Shown: positions 6,783 through 13,546 of the stretch, one piece after another
Layout of the letters: every line of letters starts with the position of its first letter
Position numbering within the stretch: the first letter of the stretch is position 1
Origin: an uncultured Oscillospiraceae bacterium
Lineage (GTDB): Bacteria; Bacillota; Clostridia; Oscillospirales; Oscillospiraceae
NCBI GenBank assembly: GCA_910584835.1
Contig: CAJUEG010000054.1
Span: 1-17,294 of the forward strand
Reading direction: 5' to 3'
Length of the DNA stretch: 17,294 nt
The notes under the pieces: model-generated
Told to the model about the DNA's origin: nothing
What the model saw: only the letters and a program-made list of their open reading frames with translations
The model's database searches: none
Translations under genes and position numbers: made by a program

Positions 6783-7262
6783 ATGCTCAGCCTGAACTAT
6801 CGGGACAGCCGCCCCATCTATGAGCAGGTCCGGGACGGCCTGCGCCGTCTCATCATCACGGGAGCCATCCCACCGGGGGATAAGCTGCCCTCCGTGCGCA
6901 CCCTGGCGGGCCAGCTGGCCATCAACCCCAACACCATCCAGCGCTCCTACGAGTCGCTGGAGCAGGAGGGGTACGCCTACTCGGTGCCGGGGAAGGGGAG
7001 CTTCGCCGCCCTGCCCCAGGACGTCACCGACAAGCGCCGGGAGGAGCTGCTGGCCAAGCTGGACGCCATCGTCCAGGAACTGGTGTACCTGGGGATGACG
7101 CCGGCGGAGATAGAAGCGCAGATAAGCGGACAGCGAGGGAGCTTGGACCGGAGCGAGGACGGGCGCAGGTCCGCAGGGCGGCCCGCAGGCCAGTCCGAGA
7201 CGGAGGGAAAGGGACCGAGCGACCTGGCCGCTTTGCAGCGTGACAAGGAGGAGACACAATGA
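6783..7262 (+). CDS. YtrA-type GntR-family transcriptional regulator with repeat-derived tail
   Basis: A 159-residue repressor-like protein. Residues 1-75 form the GntR winged helix (YEQVRDGLRRLIITGAIPPG, LPSVRTLAGQLAINPNTIQR, GYAYSVPGKGSF). Residues 76-114 are the short helical dimerisation segment of the YtrA subfamily, whose members usually end near 120-130 residues and regulate a downstream ABC transporter, often in response to cell-wall antibiotics. The start ATG follows AAAGGAGG. The last 45 residues or so, from ISGQRGSLDR on, are polar and low in complexity. They are encoded by a sequence matching the intergenic repeat at 4652-4764, so they look like a late addition rather than a functional domain. 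The stop overlaps the start of the ATPase gene (ATGA), showing translational coupling. Autoregulation through the upstream AGTACA repeats is likely. Confidence 0.93.
   Translation: MLSLNYRDSRPIYEQVRDGLRRLIITGAIPPGDKLPSVRTLAGQLAINPNTIQRSYESLEQEGYAYSVPGKGSFAALPQDVTDKRREELLAKLDAIVQELVYLGMTPAEIEAQISGQRGSLDRSEDGRRSAGRPAGQSETEGKGPSDLAALQRDKEETQ
7141..7249 (+). repeat. Diverged repeat copy inside the 3' end of gntR
   Basis: This stretch aligns with 4652-4764, the intergenic repeat between prs and pth. The best-matched parts are the start (GCTTGGACCGGAGCGAGG against GCTTGGAGCGGAGCGAAA) and the end (CCTGGCCGCTTTGCAGCGTG against CCTGGCCGCTTCGGAGCGTG). It lies fully within the gntR reading frame and its downstream end merges into the AAGGAGGAG ribosome binding site of the ATPase gene. 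Confidence 0.65.
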
Positions 7263-8161
7263 TTGAAGTGAAAAACGTGGTCAAGAGCTTCGACGGCTTC
7301 CACGCCCTGGACGGCCTGACCATGACGGTGCCCCGCGGGGCCATCTACGGGCTGGTGGGGCCCAACGGGGCGGGCAAGTCCACCATCCTGCGCCACCTCA
7401 CCGGGGCCTACCGCCAGGACTCCGGGGATATTTTATTGGAGGGCGCGCCCATCTATGAAAACCCCGCCGTCAAAAGGCGGATCGCGGGCATACCCGACGA
7501 GCTGTACTTCTTTACCTCCGCCTCCACCCGGGACATGATGAAGCTCTACCGGGGGCTCTACCCCTCCTTCGACATGGACCGCTACGCCAAGCTCAAGGAG
7601 GCTTTCCCCGCCGTGGACGAGAAGCGGCCCATCCGCCGGCTGTCCAAGGGGATGCAGAAGCAGTCGGCGTTCTGGCTGGCCCTGAGCTGCAGGCCGGACT
7701 ACCTGCTCTTAGACGAGCCGGTGGACGGCCTGGACCCCGTCATGCGCCGCCAGGTGTGGTCCCTGCTCATGGGGGACGTGGCCGAGCGGGGGACCACGGT
7801 GCTGGTGTCCTCCCACAACCTGCGCGAGCTGGAGGACGTGTGCGACCACGTGGGCCTGCTCAGCCATGGCAGGGTGGCCCTGGAGCGGTCCCTGTCCGAC
7901 CTCCAGGGGGGGACGGTAAAGCTCCAGATCGCCTTCCAGGCCGAGACGCCCCCCCAGCTGCCCCCGGAGCTCCAGGTCATCCACGCCGATCACGTGGGCC
8001 GGGTATACACCTATATCGTCCGGGGCACGGCGGAGGAGACGGAGGCCCGGTTCAAGCCGCTCTCCCCGCTGTTCATGGAGGCCCTGCCCCTGACGCTGGA
8101 GGAGATCTTTATCTATGAAATGGGAGGTGAGGACTATGCGGTCCGGGACATCGTTCTTTAA
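7259..8161 (+). CDS. ABC transporter ATP-binding protein (YtrB-like)
   Basis: A 300-residue ATPase that would power the membrane protein encoded next. Motifs in order: Walker A GPNGAGKST (about 34-42), a degenerate Q-loop region AGIPDELYFF lacking the usual glutamine, signature LSKGMQKQ, Walker B YLLLDEPVDGLDP and the switch histidine in VSSHNLRELE. The C-terminal 90 residues form the accessory domain common in drug or bacitracin-type exporters of the ABC-2 class. The ATG overlaps the gntR stop (ATGA) and has AAGGAGGAG upstream. The 3' end overlaps the permease gene by 26 bp. Order and coupling place it in one operon with its GntR repressor, as in ytrA-ytrB systems. The substrate is unknown. 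Confidence 0.95.
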   Translation: MIEVKNVVKSFDGFHALDGLTMTVPRGAIYGLVGPNGAGKSTILRHLTGAYRQDSGDILLEGAPIYENPAVKRRIAGIPDELYFFTSASTRDMMKLYRGLYPSFDMDRYAKLKEAFPAVDEKRPIRRLSKGMQKQSAFWLALSCRPDYLLLDEPVDGLDPVMRRQVWSLLMGDVAERGTTVLVSSHNLRELEDVCDHVGLLSHGRVALERSLSDLQGGTVKLQIAFQAETPPQLPPELQVIHADHVGRVYTYIVRGTAEETEARFKPLSPLFMEALPLTLEEIFIYEMGGEDYAVRDIVL

Positions 8162-9962
8162 TTGGCCCGTGTTCAAGAAAACGGTGCTGCGGTACTGGCC
8201 GGTGTGGGGGGCATACTCCGTCATCTGGCTGGTGGCGCTGCCCCTCCAGGGGCTGATGCTGCTGCGGATGGACGCCTATCAGCTTAACGGGTACGCCAAC
8301 GGGCACGGATATATGGAGAACTTTGCCAGAAGCTCGGTGCCGGATATGACCCACCTGTCCCTGGTGCTGGCGGTGGTGTTCGGGGCGCTGTGCGCCATGG
8401 CGGTGTTCAGCCACCTCTACAACGCCCGCTCGGCCAACTTCTTCGGCTCCCTGCCCGTGCGGCGGGAGGGGCTGTTTGTCACCCACTACCTGGCGGGGCT
8501 GGCCTTCCTCCTCGTGCCCAATGTGGTGATCTTCCTGCTGGTGCTGCTCGTCGAGACGGCGGGGGGCGCTGTGACGGCCGGCCCGCTGCTGTTCTGGCTG
8601 GGGGCCACCTGCGGGGAGTGCCTGTTCTTCTACTCCATGGCGGTATTCTGCGGCATGTTCACCGGGCACATCCTGGCCCTGCCCGCCTTTTACGGCATTT
8701 TCAACATCCTGGTTTATGGGGTGTGCGTGCTGGTCTCCTCGGTGTTCCAGCGGTTCTACTACGGCTTCAGCGGCTTCGGGCCCTGGATGCAGACCCTGAT
8801 TGAATGGCTCACGCCGGTGATGAAGCTGGGCCCCGGGGTGGGTAGCTGGTATGACGCGGGGGCGTTCCGAACCCGGGGGCTGAACGCCGTGGCGGCATAC
8901 GCGGCGGCGGCCCTGCTGCTGGCCGCGGCCTCCTTCTTCCTCTACCGCGCCCGGCGGCTGGAGAGCGCCGGGGACGTGGTGTCGGTGAAGCGGATGCGCC
9001 CGGTGTTCCAGTACGGCGTAGCCCTGTGCGCCGGGCTGGCCTTCGGAATGGCCACCACCAGCTTTTTGGGGGGACGGGAGCCCACCCTGATGATTTCCAT
9101 CCTGGTCTGGGGGGTGGCCGGTTACTTCGCGGCCCAGATGCTGCTGGACAAATCCTTCCGGGTGTTCAGGAAGTGGAAGGGCGGGCTGGCGGTGGCCGGT
9201 GTATTTGTGCTGCTGTTCCTGGTGGTGGGCTTCGACCTCACCGGGTTTGAGACTAGGGTGCCCGACCCGGACCAGGTGGACTATGTGGAGCTCGAGGGGG
9301 CCAACCTGTGCTCCCTTGCCGACGGCGCGGACTACCTCTGGGCGGAGGAGGGCGGGCCGGAATTTGTGAAGTACGCCGTCCTCCTCCACCAGGCGGCGGT
9401 GGACCAGCGGGGGGACAGGCCGCAAAGCGGCACGGTGACCGAGACAAACCTGAGGCTGACCTACCACATGAAGGACGGCTCCACCCTGTCCCGGCGGTAC
9501 TACCCCGTATACGTGGCCCCCGGGGAGGCGGACCGGGAGGGGACCGCCGCCTGGGCCATCCAGCAGCTCTACGGAGACCGGGAGCTGTACTGGAAGGCCT
9601 ACGGCTTCGAGGAGGCCGAGCGGCGGATGGCCGAGGAGGGCTACCGCCTGCGGGAGGTGAGCTATGAGAACTACCAGCGCGATCCGGGGACGGATCAGGT
9701 CCTGTACTACGGCGGGGCGAACGCCCAGGCGCTGTACCAGGCGGTGAAGGAGGACTTCCAGGCGGGCCGCATCGGCGTGCGCCGGGTGGAGGACTGGGAC
9801 AGCCGTATAAATGGGCCGCGCAACCTGCAATTCCAGTTCAGCAACGATACGAACGCCAGCCTCTGGATCGAGATCCGGGTACAGGACACCGCGTCCAGCA
9901 CGCTGGCGGCGCTGGCGGAACTGAAGGCGGACCAGGGAAACGGGGCCGCATTGGAGGGTTGA
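8136..9962 (+). CDS. ABC-2-type permease with large extracytoplasmic C-terminal domain
   Basis: A 608-residue membrane protein, the likely partner of the ATPase. About nine hydrophobic helices are visible: YSVIWLVALPLQGLMLL, LSLVLAVVFGALCAMAVF, LAFLLVPNVVIFLLVLLV, LLFWLGATCGECLFFYSM, AFYGIFNILVYGVCVLV, VAAYAAAALLLAAASFF, VALCAGLAFGMATTSFL, LMISILVWGVAGYFAAQM and LAVAGVFVLLFLVVGF. With a cytoplasmic N-terminus, nine helices put the remaining 220 or so charged residues (from about residue 380) outside the cell. That part is rich in aromatic and acidic residues and ends at GAALEG; it may be a ligand-sensing or substrate-capturing domain, but I do not recognise it. Related permeases sit beside YtrA-type regulators in many Clostridia. 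The ATG follows GGAGGTGAGG inside the ATPase gene; an in-frame ATG at 8115 lacks such a site. Confidence 0.9.
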   Translation: MRSGTSFFNWPVFKKTVLRYWPVWGAYSVIWLVALPLQGLMLLRMDAYQLNGYANGHGYMENFARSSVPDMTHLSLVLAVVFGALCAMAVFSHLYNARSANFFGSLPVRREGLFVTHYLAGLAFLLVPNVVIFLLVLLVETAGGAVTAGPLLFWLGATCGECLFFYSMAVFCGMFTGHILALPAFYGIFNILVYGVCVLVSSVFQRFYYGFSGFGPWMQTLIEWLTPVMKLGPGVGSWYDAGAFRTRGLNAVAAYAAAALLLAAASFFLYRARRLESAGDVVSVKRMRPVFQYGVALCAGLAFGMATTSFLGGREPTLMISILVWGVAGYFAAQMLLDKSFRVFRKWKGGLAVAGVFVLLFLVVGFDLTGFETRVPDPDQVDYVELEGANLCSLADGADYLWAEEGGPEFVKYAVLLHQAAVDQRGDRPQSGTVTETNLRLTYHMKDGSTLSRRYYPVYVAPGEADREGTAAWAIQQLYGDRELYWKAYGFEEAERRMAEEGYRLREVSYENYQRDPGTDQVLYYGGANAQALYQAVKEDFQAGRIGVRRVEDWDSRINGPRNLQFQFSNDTNASLWIEIRVQDTASSTLAALAELKADQGNGAALEG

Positions 9963-10321
9963 TGGAGATGAAACGGGCTGCGAGCATGACTGCCTGCCTG
10001 CTGCTTTTGCTGGCGCTGTGCGCCTGCGGCAGCTATGAGGCCAAGGTCGCGGGTATCTGGCAGGGGGACGGAAGCCTGGACGCAGGGATCGCGGGAGAGA
10101 TAGACGGGCCGCGCCCCTTCGACGGCGCGGAGCAGTGGGAGTTCGACGGAGAGGAACGGGCTGTGGCGACCGTGGGCGGAAGAAAGATAGAGTTCCACTA
10201 CTACGCCAGCGACAGCACCCTGACTTTGAACGACGGTGGGGAGGTGTCCTGGGGCATCCGGTACGAGGTGAAGGGGGATACCCTGAACATCGGCAACGCG
10301 ACATATACAAAGGTCAAATGA
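9962..10321 (+). CDS. Small putative lipoprotein, last gene of the ABC operon
   Basis: A 119-residue secreted protein. The N-terminus MEMKRAASMTACLLLLLALCACGSY is a short basic region and hydrophobic stretch ending in LCAC, an acceptable lipobox with Cys22 as the lipidation site. The mature part has alternating polar and hydrophobic segments (AVATVGGRKIEFHYYASDS, TLTLNDGGEVSWGIRYEVKG, DTLNIGNATYTKVK), suggesting a small beta-sheet domain like those in many clostridial lipoproteins. No catalytic motif is seen. The ATG overlaps the permease stop (TGATG), with GGAGGG 4-5 nt upstream; an ATG two codons on (9968) is an equally good start. It likely acts with the permease's outer domain, by position only. 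A strong terminator follows 8 nt after the stop. Confidence 0.87.
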   Translation: MEMKRAASMTACLLLLLALCACGSYEAKVAGIWQGDGSLDAGIAGEIDGPRPFDGAEQWEFDGEERAVATVGGRKIEFHYYASDSTLTLNDGGEVSWGIRYEVKGDTLNIGNATYTKVK

Positions 10322-10328
10322 AGCTGAG

Positions 10329-10365
10329 TTCACCCCCTGCCGTACAGGCAGGGGGTGAAATTTTT
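10329..10365 (+). terminator. Intrinsic terminator of the GntR-ABC operon
   Basis: A perfect 13-bp stem TTCACCCCCTGCC / GGCAGGGGGTGAA (10329-10341 with 10347-10359), loop GTACA, is followed by a run of five T. It lies 8 nt after the lipoprotein stop codon and closes the four-gene operon. Confidence 0.95.
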
Positions 10366-10377
10366 CCCCGCCGCCGC

Positions 10378-10406
10378 TTTGCAGGCAGGCGTTTTTGTGG
10401 TATGCT
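10378..10406 (+). promoter_or_regulatory. Promoter of the second HD gene
   Basis: TTTGCA (10378-10383) and TATGCT (10401-10406) with a 17-nt spacer lie between the operon terminator and the AGGAGGT site of the gene at 10436. The match is moderate, but the location after a strong terminator requires a new promoter. Confidence 0.6.
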
Positions 10407-10435
10407 AGGGGAAACCAATTTTAGGAGGTCACATC

Positions 10436-11017
10436 ATGCCGGGGAAAGAGGAATTCATTGAGATATACACCCAGCATATCCACCGGGAGGGCAGCGAGGA
10501 GCTGCTGGACTACCTGGAGAACAAGAGCGACTTTTTCACCGCTCCCGCCTCCGCCCGCTACCACGGGGCCTACGCCGGGGGGCTGTGCGACCACAGCGTC
10601 AACGTGTTCCGCTGCCTGGAGTCCTACCTGGCCCGGGAGCGGGTGAAGGAGCTGTACAAGATGGAGTACCCTATGGAGTCGGCGGCGGTCGCCGCGCTGC
10701 TCCACGACCTGTGCAAGATCGGGTGCTACAAGGCGGGCACCCGCAACGTGAAGGACGACGCCACCGGCAAGTGGGAGAAGGTGCCAACCTTCTTCTACGA
10801 GGACAAGCTGCCCTACGGCCACGGGGAGAAGAGCGTGTACATCATCTCGGGGTTTATGCGCCTCACCCGGGAGGAGGCCATGGCCATCCGCTGGCACATG
10901 GGTTTCTCCGGCCCGGAGGACAATAAGGTGGTGGGCCAGGCCCTCCAGCAGTACCCCCTGGCCTTCGCCCTGGCCATGGCGGACATGGAGGCGTCGTACT
11001 TTTTAGAAAAGACGTGA
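10436..11017 (+). CDS. HD-domain hydrolase (YhaM-like HD module)
   Basis: A 193-residue soluble metal-dependent phosphohydrolase. The ligand pattern is clear: His43 in ARYHGAYAGG, His53 in LCDHSVNVF, His90-Asp91 in ALLHDLCKIG, His129 in PYGHGEKSV, His154 in IRWHMGF and a late Asp in AMADMEA. The arrangement H..GGL..HS / HD..K / GH..KS / H resembles the HD domain of the 3'-5' exoribonuclease YhaM. The OB-fold of YhaM is absent, however, so nuclease activity should not be assumed. Similar stand-alone proteins occur in clostridial and phage genomes. ATG with AGGAGGT 6 nt upstream makes the start firm. It is transcribed alone between a terminator upstream and a stem-loop downstream. Confidence 0.92.
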   Translation: MPGKEEFIEIYTQHIHREGSEELLDYLENKSDFFTAPASARYHGAYAGGLCDHSVNVFRCLESYLARERVKELYKMEYPMESAAVAALLHDLCKIGCYKAGTRNVKDDATGKWEKVPTFFYEDKLPYGHGEKSVYIISGFMRLTREEAMAIRWHMGFSGPEDNKVVGQALQQYPLAFALAMADMEASYFLEKT

Positions 11018-11020
11018 GAG

Positions 11021-11056
11021 AATCCCGTCCCCCGCGAAGCGGGAGGACGGGATTCC
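11021..11056 (+). terminator. Stem-loop after the HD gene, without T-run
   Basis: GAATCCCGTCC plus CCCGC pairs with GCGGG and GGACGGGATTC around a GAA loop with one bulged A, giving a very stable 16-bp hairpin 4 nt after the stop codon. No T-run follows, so it may stabilise the 3' end rather than cause intrinsic termination. Confidence 0.55.
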
Positions 11057-11071
11057 GCATGGCTTCGCGGA

Positions 11072-11143
11072 CATGGAGGCGTCCTGCCTCCCGGAGGGGA
11101 AGCAATACAGGCCGCCGGTGGAGGCGCTTTGCCTCCCGGAGGG
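11072..11143. repeat. Two short hairpin repeats
   Basis: Two imperfect direct copies of GGAGGC-5 nt-GCCTCCCGGAGGG lie at about 11076-11099 and 11120-11143. Each can fold into a 6-bp stem GGAGGC/GCCTCC. They sit between the HD gene stem-loop and the terminator of the leftward lipoprotein gene and do not code for anything recognisable. Confidence 0.6.
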
Positions 11144-11186
11144 AAAACAAACGGGGCCCCGCCAGGTCAGGCGGGACCCCGTTTGT
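11143..11186 (-). terminator. Terminator of the leftward lipoprotein gene
   Basis: The long stem ACAAACGGGG-c-CCCGCC / GGCGGG-a-CCCCGTTTGT (11147-11163 with 11170-11186) has a single mismatch and a 6-nt loop. On the minus strand it is followed by TTTT. It begins 8 nt past the stop codon at 11194. The symmetrical stem could also stop rightward transcripts from the HD gene. Confidence 0.88.
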
Positions 11187-11193
11187 AATGGGA

Positions 11194-11820
11194 TTACTTC
11201 TGGAGCTTGGCAAAGGCGTTGGTGTTCATGACCACGGCGAACTCGCCCGGCTCGTCCTGGCCGGTGTAGCCCTTCTGGAACGTCAGGGTGCCCTGGGCCG
11301 CCTCCAGCTCGTAAATGGGGGAGAACTCGGAGGAGCGCTCGGTGGGCTCGGCCCCCCACGCCTTCACGTCCTCCCAGGTGAGGCCGTGGTAGTCCACGCC
11401 GTTGTAGATGAACTTGATGTTTTCGCCGGCATCCTTGCGCAGGCTGACCCGGTACACTACGCCCTCGGTGAGGGACTGCTTCTCCTCCGCGGAGAAATCC
11501 ACATAATTGCCCTTGATATTTTTCTGGAAGGGGACATAGACGGAAATCCAGAACTCATGGCCGGAGCCCTCCTCCGTCTTGATGCGGAAATGGCAGGCCA
11601 CGTACTTGGCGTCCTCGCGGATCTCGTTCTGGGAGCCGGTGAAGGTGACTTCCCAGCCCCAGCCGGCGATGTCGCCCGTGGTGGTCTGGCCCAGGGTGAT
11701 GGTGTGGTCGTTCACGGTGACCTCCATGGGCATGTCCGGGCCGGACGCGCCGCAGGCGGCCAGGCCCAGCAGCAGGACCAGCGCCAGGGACAGCATGGCA
11801 ATCCGCTTGAAAATATTCAT
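11194..11820 (-). CDS. Putative lipoprotein of unknown function
   Basis: A 208-residue exported protein. The signal MNIFKRIAMLSLALVLLLGLAACG has a basic start, a 15-residue hydrophobic core and a canonical LAAC lipobox with Cys23 as the lipid attachment site. The mature domain is acidic and probably beta-rich, with VTVNDHTITLGQTTTGDIAGWGWEVTF, KYVACHFRIKTE, HEFWISVYVPF and GTLTFQKGYTG. The run of extracytoplasmic beta-strand-like segments resembles ligand-binding or immunoglobulin-like lipoprotein domains, but I recognise no specific family. The ATG is preceded by AAAAGGAT, and a further GGAG is 12 nt away. It is transcribed alone, downstream of the thiT-cof operon and separated from it by a terminator; no clear promoter could be assigned. 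Confidence 0.9.
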   Translation of the reverse strand: MNIFKRIAMLSLALVLLLGLAACGASGPDMPMEVTVNDHTITLGQTTTGDIAGWGWEVTFTGSQNEIREDAKYVACHFRIKTEEGSGHEFWISVYVPFQKNIKGNYVDFSAEEKQSLTEGVVYRVSLRKDAGENIKFIYNGVDYHGLTWEDVKAWGAEPTERSSEFSPIYELEAAQGTLTFQKGYTGQDEPGEFAVVMNTNAFAKLQK

Positions 11821-11892
11821 ATCCTTTTCTCGCTCCTCATCTCTTACTTTTTGGGCACAGGCGCCCGCTCTTTGTTTCGGCGGAGAGGAAGG

Positions 11893-11928
11893 AAAAATAA
11901 CCCCCGGCAGGAAATATCCCGCCGGGGG
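11893..11928 (-). terminator. Terminator of the thiT-cof operon
   Basis: CCCCCGGC (11901-11908) pairs with GCCGGGGG (11921-11928). On the minus strand the stem is followed by TTATTTTT. It lies 20 nt beyond the stop codon of the leftward Cof-type gene. Confidence 0.88.
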
Positions 11929-11948
11929 CAGGCTGATTTAAGAAAGTC

Positions 11949-12761
11949 TTAATAAATCCCGTCCAGGATCTCAATGGCCTGGGCCACGGCGTGCTCGTCA
12001 CAGTGGCCCAAAATGCGGGCCCCCCAGTCCCTCACCTCCTGGGCGCAGTTGGCCGGGGCGAAGGGGATGGCCGCCAGCGCCAGCATGGGGATGTCGTTCT
12101 GGTTGTCCCCCATGCAGTAGAGGTTTTCCCGGGAGACGCCCAGCAGCCGGGCCACCCGGCCCACCATGGCGCCCTTGTCGCAGCCTTTGGCGGTCACCTC
12201 CAGCAGGTAGCGGTTGGAGAAGATGGCCTCGCAGCGCTCCCCCCAGAGGGAGAGGAGGCGGGCCTGGACCCGGCGCAGATAGGGCTCGTCCTGCTGGAGG
12301 ATCACCTTGCTCCAGGGGGTGGGCATCTCCCCGATGGGGGCGAGAATCTGCGTCCCCCCCACCCGGGCCAGATGAATCCGGGTCACGTCGTTGGGGTTGT
12401 GGACGTAGATGTCCTCGCCGTGGTACGCCTCAAAGGCAAGGTCGGGGAATTCCCGGCACAGCTGGGCCAGCCAGGCCGGGGCCTCCCCGTCCAGGCGGGT
12501 GTCGGCCAGGTAGCGGTCCTCGGCGTAGTCGTAGATGGCCGCGCCGTTGGACAGCACCACCGGGGCGTTGAGGGGGATGTCCTCCTTTTCGATCTGGGGG
12601 GTGAAGGTGCGGTGGGCCCGGCCGGTGGCCACGGAGAACCGGCCGCCGTTGTCCATAAGGTAGCGGATGGCCGCCCGGTTCTCGGGGGAGACGGTGTGGG
12701 CGCTGTTATATAAGGTGTCGTCGTAGTCCGCGAAAAAGAGCACGCCGTCGAATTTGCCCAC
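11949..12761 (-). CDS. Cof-type HAD-superfamily IIB phosphatase
   Basis: A 270-residue hydrolase of the Cof/YbiV subfamily, which removes phosphate from small phosphorylated metabolites through an aspartyl-phosphate intermediate. Motif I is FFADYDDTLYN (nucleophile Asp12), motif II VATGRAHR, motif III a lysine in the GCDKGAMVGRV region and motif IV CMGDNQNDIPML. The IIB cap lies between motifs II and III. The start codon is GTG, with AAGGA 9 nt upstream inside the end of thiT. The genes are 12 bp apart and form one operon under the TPP riboswitch. E. coli Cof hydrolyses the thiamine precursor HMP pyrophosphate (known). A thiamine-related substrate here is therefore an inference from position, since Cof-type enzymes are broadly promiscuous. 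Confidence 0.93.
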   Translation of the reverse strand: MGKFDGVLFFADYDDTLYNSAHTVSPENRAAIRYLMDNGGRFSVATGRAHRTFTPQIEKEDIPLNAPVVLSNGAAIYDYAEDRYLADTRLDGEAPAWLAQLCREFPDLAFEAYHGEDIYVHNPNDVTRIHLARVGGTQILAPIGEMPTPWSKVILQQDEPYLRRVQARLLSLWGERCEAIFSNRYLLEVTAKGCDKGAMVGRVARLLGVSRENLYCMGDNQNDIPMLALAAIPFAPANCAQEVRDWGARILGHCDEHAVAQAIEILDGIY

Positions 12762-12773
12762 AAAAATCAGTCC

Positions 12774-13334
12774 TTATTTCAGATCTTGCCCATTGAGAAA
12801 TTTGCGCAGGGGCACCATCAGCGCGGCGCACACCGCCACGGCCAGGATGGTGCTGGGGAGCATATAGCCGCCGTTGTAGAGGGCGGAGTAGAAGAACGGG
12901 GAGGTCATAGTCAGACCCATGAACTCCTCGGGCATATACTCGGCGTAAACGGTGACTCCGCTGATGTAGTGCACCACAAACCGGGCCGCGCCGGCGATGA
13001 AGGCCGCCAGGGGGATCAGGTTGGCCCTGCGTTTGAGCAGGCCGGCAAGGCCCACCATGGCATAGGCCCCGGTGTAGTCAAAAACGATGGATACCCAGCT
13101 GATGACAAAGCTGTCCAGCCCCAGGAAATACTTCAGCGTGCCGAACACCGCCCCGGCGGCGATGCCCCAGCCCAAGCCCCAGCGCACCGAGAAAATGATG
13201 ATGGGGATCATCGCGGCGCTGATGGAGCCGCCCTGGAACCACAGATCCAGCTCCACGAAGGTCAGCGCGTAGGCCAGCGCGATGCTGACCGCCGCCTCGC
13301 AGAGCATACGGGTGGTCTGGTTTACGTTTTTCAT
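12774..13334 (-). CDS. thiT: Thiamine ECF transporter substrate-binding component ThiT
   Basis: The S component of an energy-coupling factor transporter; it binds thiamine in the membrane and relies on a shared EcfA-EcfA'-EcfT module encoded elsewhere. It is 186 residues with about six membrane helices. Hallmarks of the ThiT (YuaJ) family are seen in order: LWFQGGSISAAMIPIIIFSV, the helix RWGLGWGIAAGAVFGTLKYF, FDYTGAYAMVGLAGL, GAARFVVHYISGVTVYAEY and the end motif YSALYNGGYMLPS. ATG (MKNVNQTTRM) has AGGAGGA 8 nt upstream. The gene is preceded by a TPP riboswitch and attenuator, which confirms the substrate, and is followed 12 bp later by the Cof-type phosphatase gene. Thiamine uptake would be switched off when thiamine diphosphate is abundant. 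Confidence 0.97.
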   Translation of the reverse strand: MKNVNQTTRMLCEAAVSIALAYALTFVELDLWFQGGSISAAMIPIIIFSVRWGLGWGIAAGAVFGTLKYFLGLDSFVISWVSIVFDYTGAYAMVGLAGLLKRRANLIPLAAFIAGAARFVVHYISGVTVYAEYMPEEFMGLTMTSPFFYSALYNGGYMLPSTILAVAVCAALMVPLRKFLNGQDLK

Positions 13335-13348
13335 GTGTCGTTCCTCCT

Positions 13349-13387
13349 AAAAAAGTTTACCGCAATGCAAACGGTGCAATGCGGTAA
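13349..13387 (-). terminator. Attenuator hairpin of the thiT riboswitch
   Basis: On the minus strand TTACCGCA pairs with TGCGGTAA around an inner TGCA/TGCA stem (13357-13387), followed by ACTTTTTT. It lies between the TPP aptamer and the AGGAGG site of thiT. It is therefore the likely transcription-termination platform used when thiamine diphosphate is bound. Confidence 0.88.
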
Positions 13388-13415
13388 GCGAGAGAAACGA
13401 CAACGGCCCATATCG

Positions 13416-13527
13416 TCGAATTCACTTCCTACGCCGGCATTACCCGGATCAGGTACGAGGGACCGGAGACTGCGCTTTGTCTCACATCACAGCCGGGGAT
13501 GACCCCCAGCGCCCCTGTGATATTCCA
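13416..13527 (-). ncRNA. TPP riboswitch (thi-box) upstream of thiT
   Basis: The minus strand holds the conserved thi-box halves TACCTGATCCGGGTAATGCC and GGCGTAGGAAGTG (about 13452-13423). Upstream are P2 GGGG (13515-13512) pairing with TCCC (13462-13459) and P3 GCTGGGG/TCCCCGGC (13510-13492). The J3-2 segment reads CTGTGA where the consensus is CTGAGA, and an extra hairpin GAGAC/GTCTC (13483-13479 with 13470-13466) is present. P1 can form between TATCAC and GTGAATT at the ends. It senses thiamine diphosphate and controls thiT-cof through the downstream terminator. Confidence 0.95.
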
Positions 13528-13546
13528 TTCACTTTGCGGCGCCCCT

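Noticed and set aside
6525..7259. N-terminal extension of the first HD protein to 409 residues
   Set aside because: It would run antisense through gntR and across two promoters; the ATG at 6524 has its own binding site and promoter.
8109..10310. 733-codon minus-strand frame opposite the permease and lipoprotein genes
   Set aside because: Pro/Arg/His-rich antisense shadow of GC-rich genes; the plus-strand proteins have helices, a lipobox and coupled starts.
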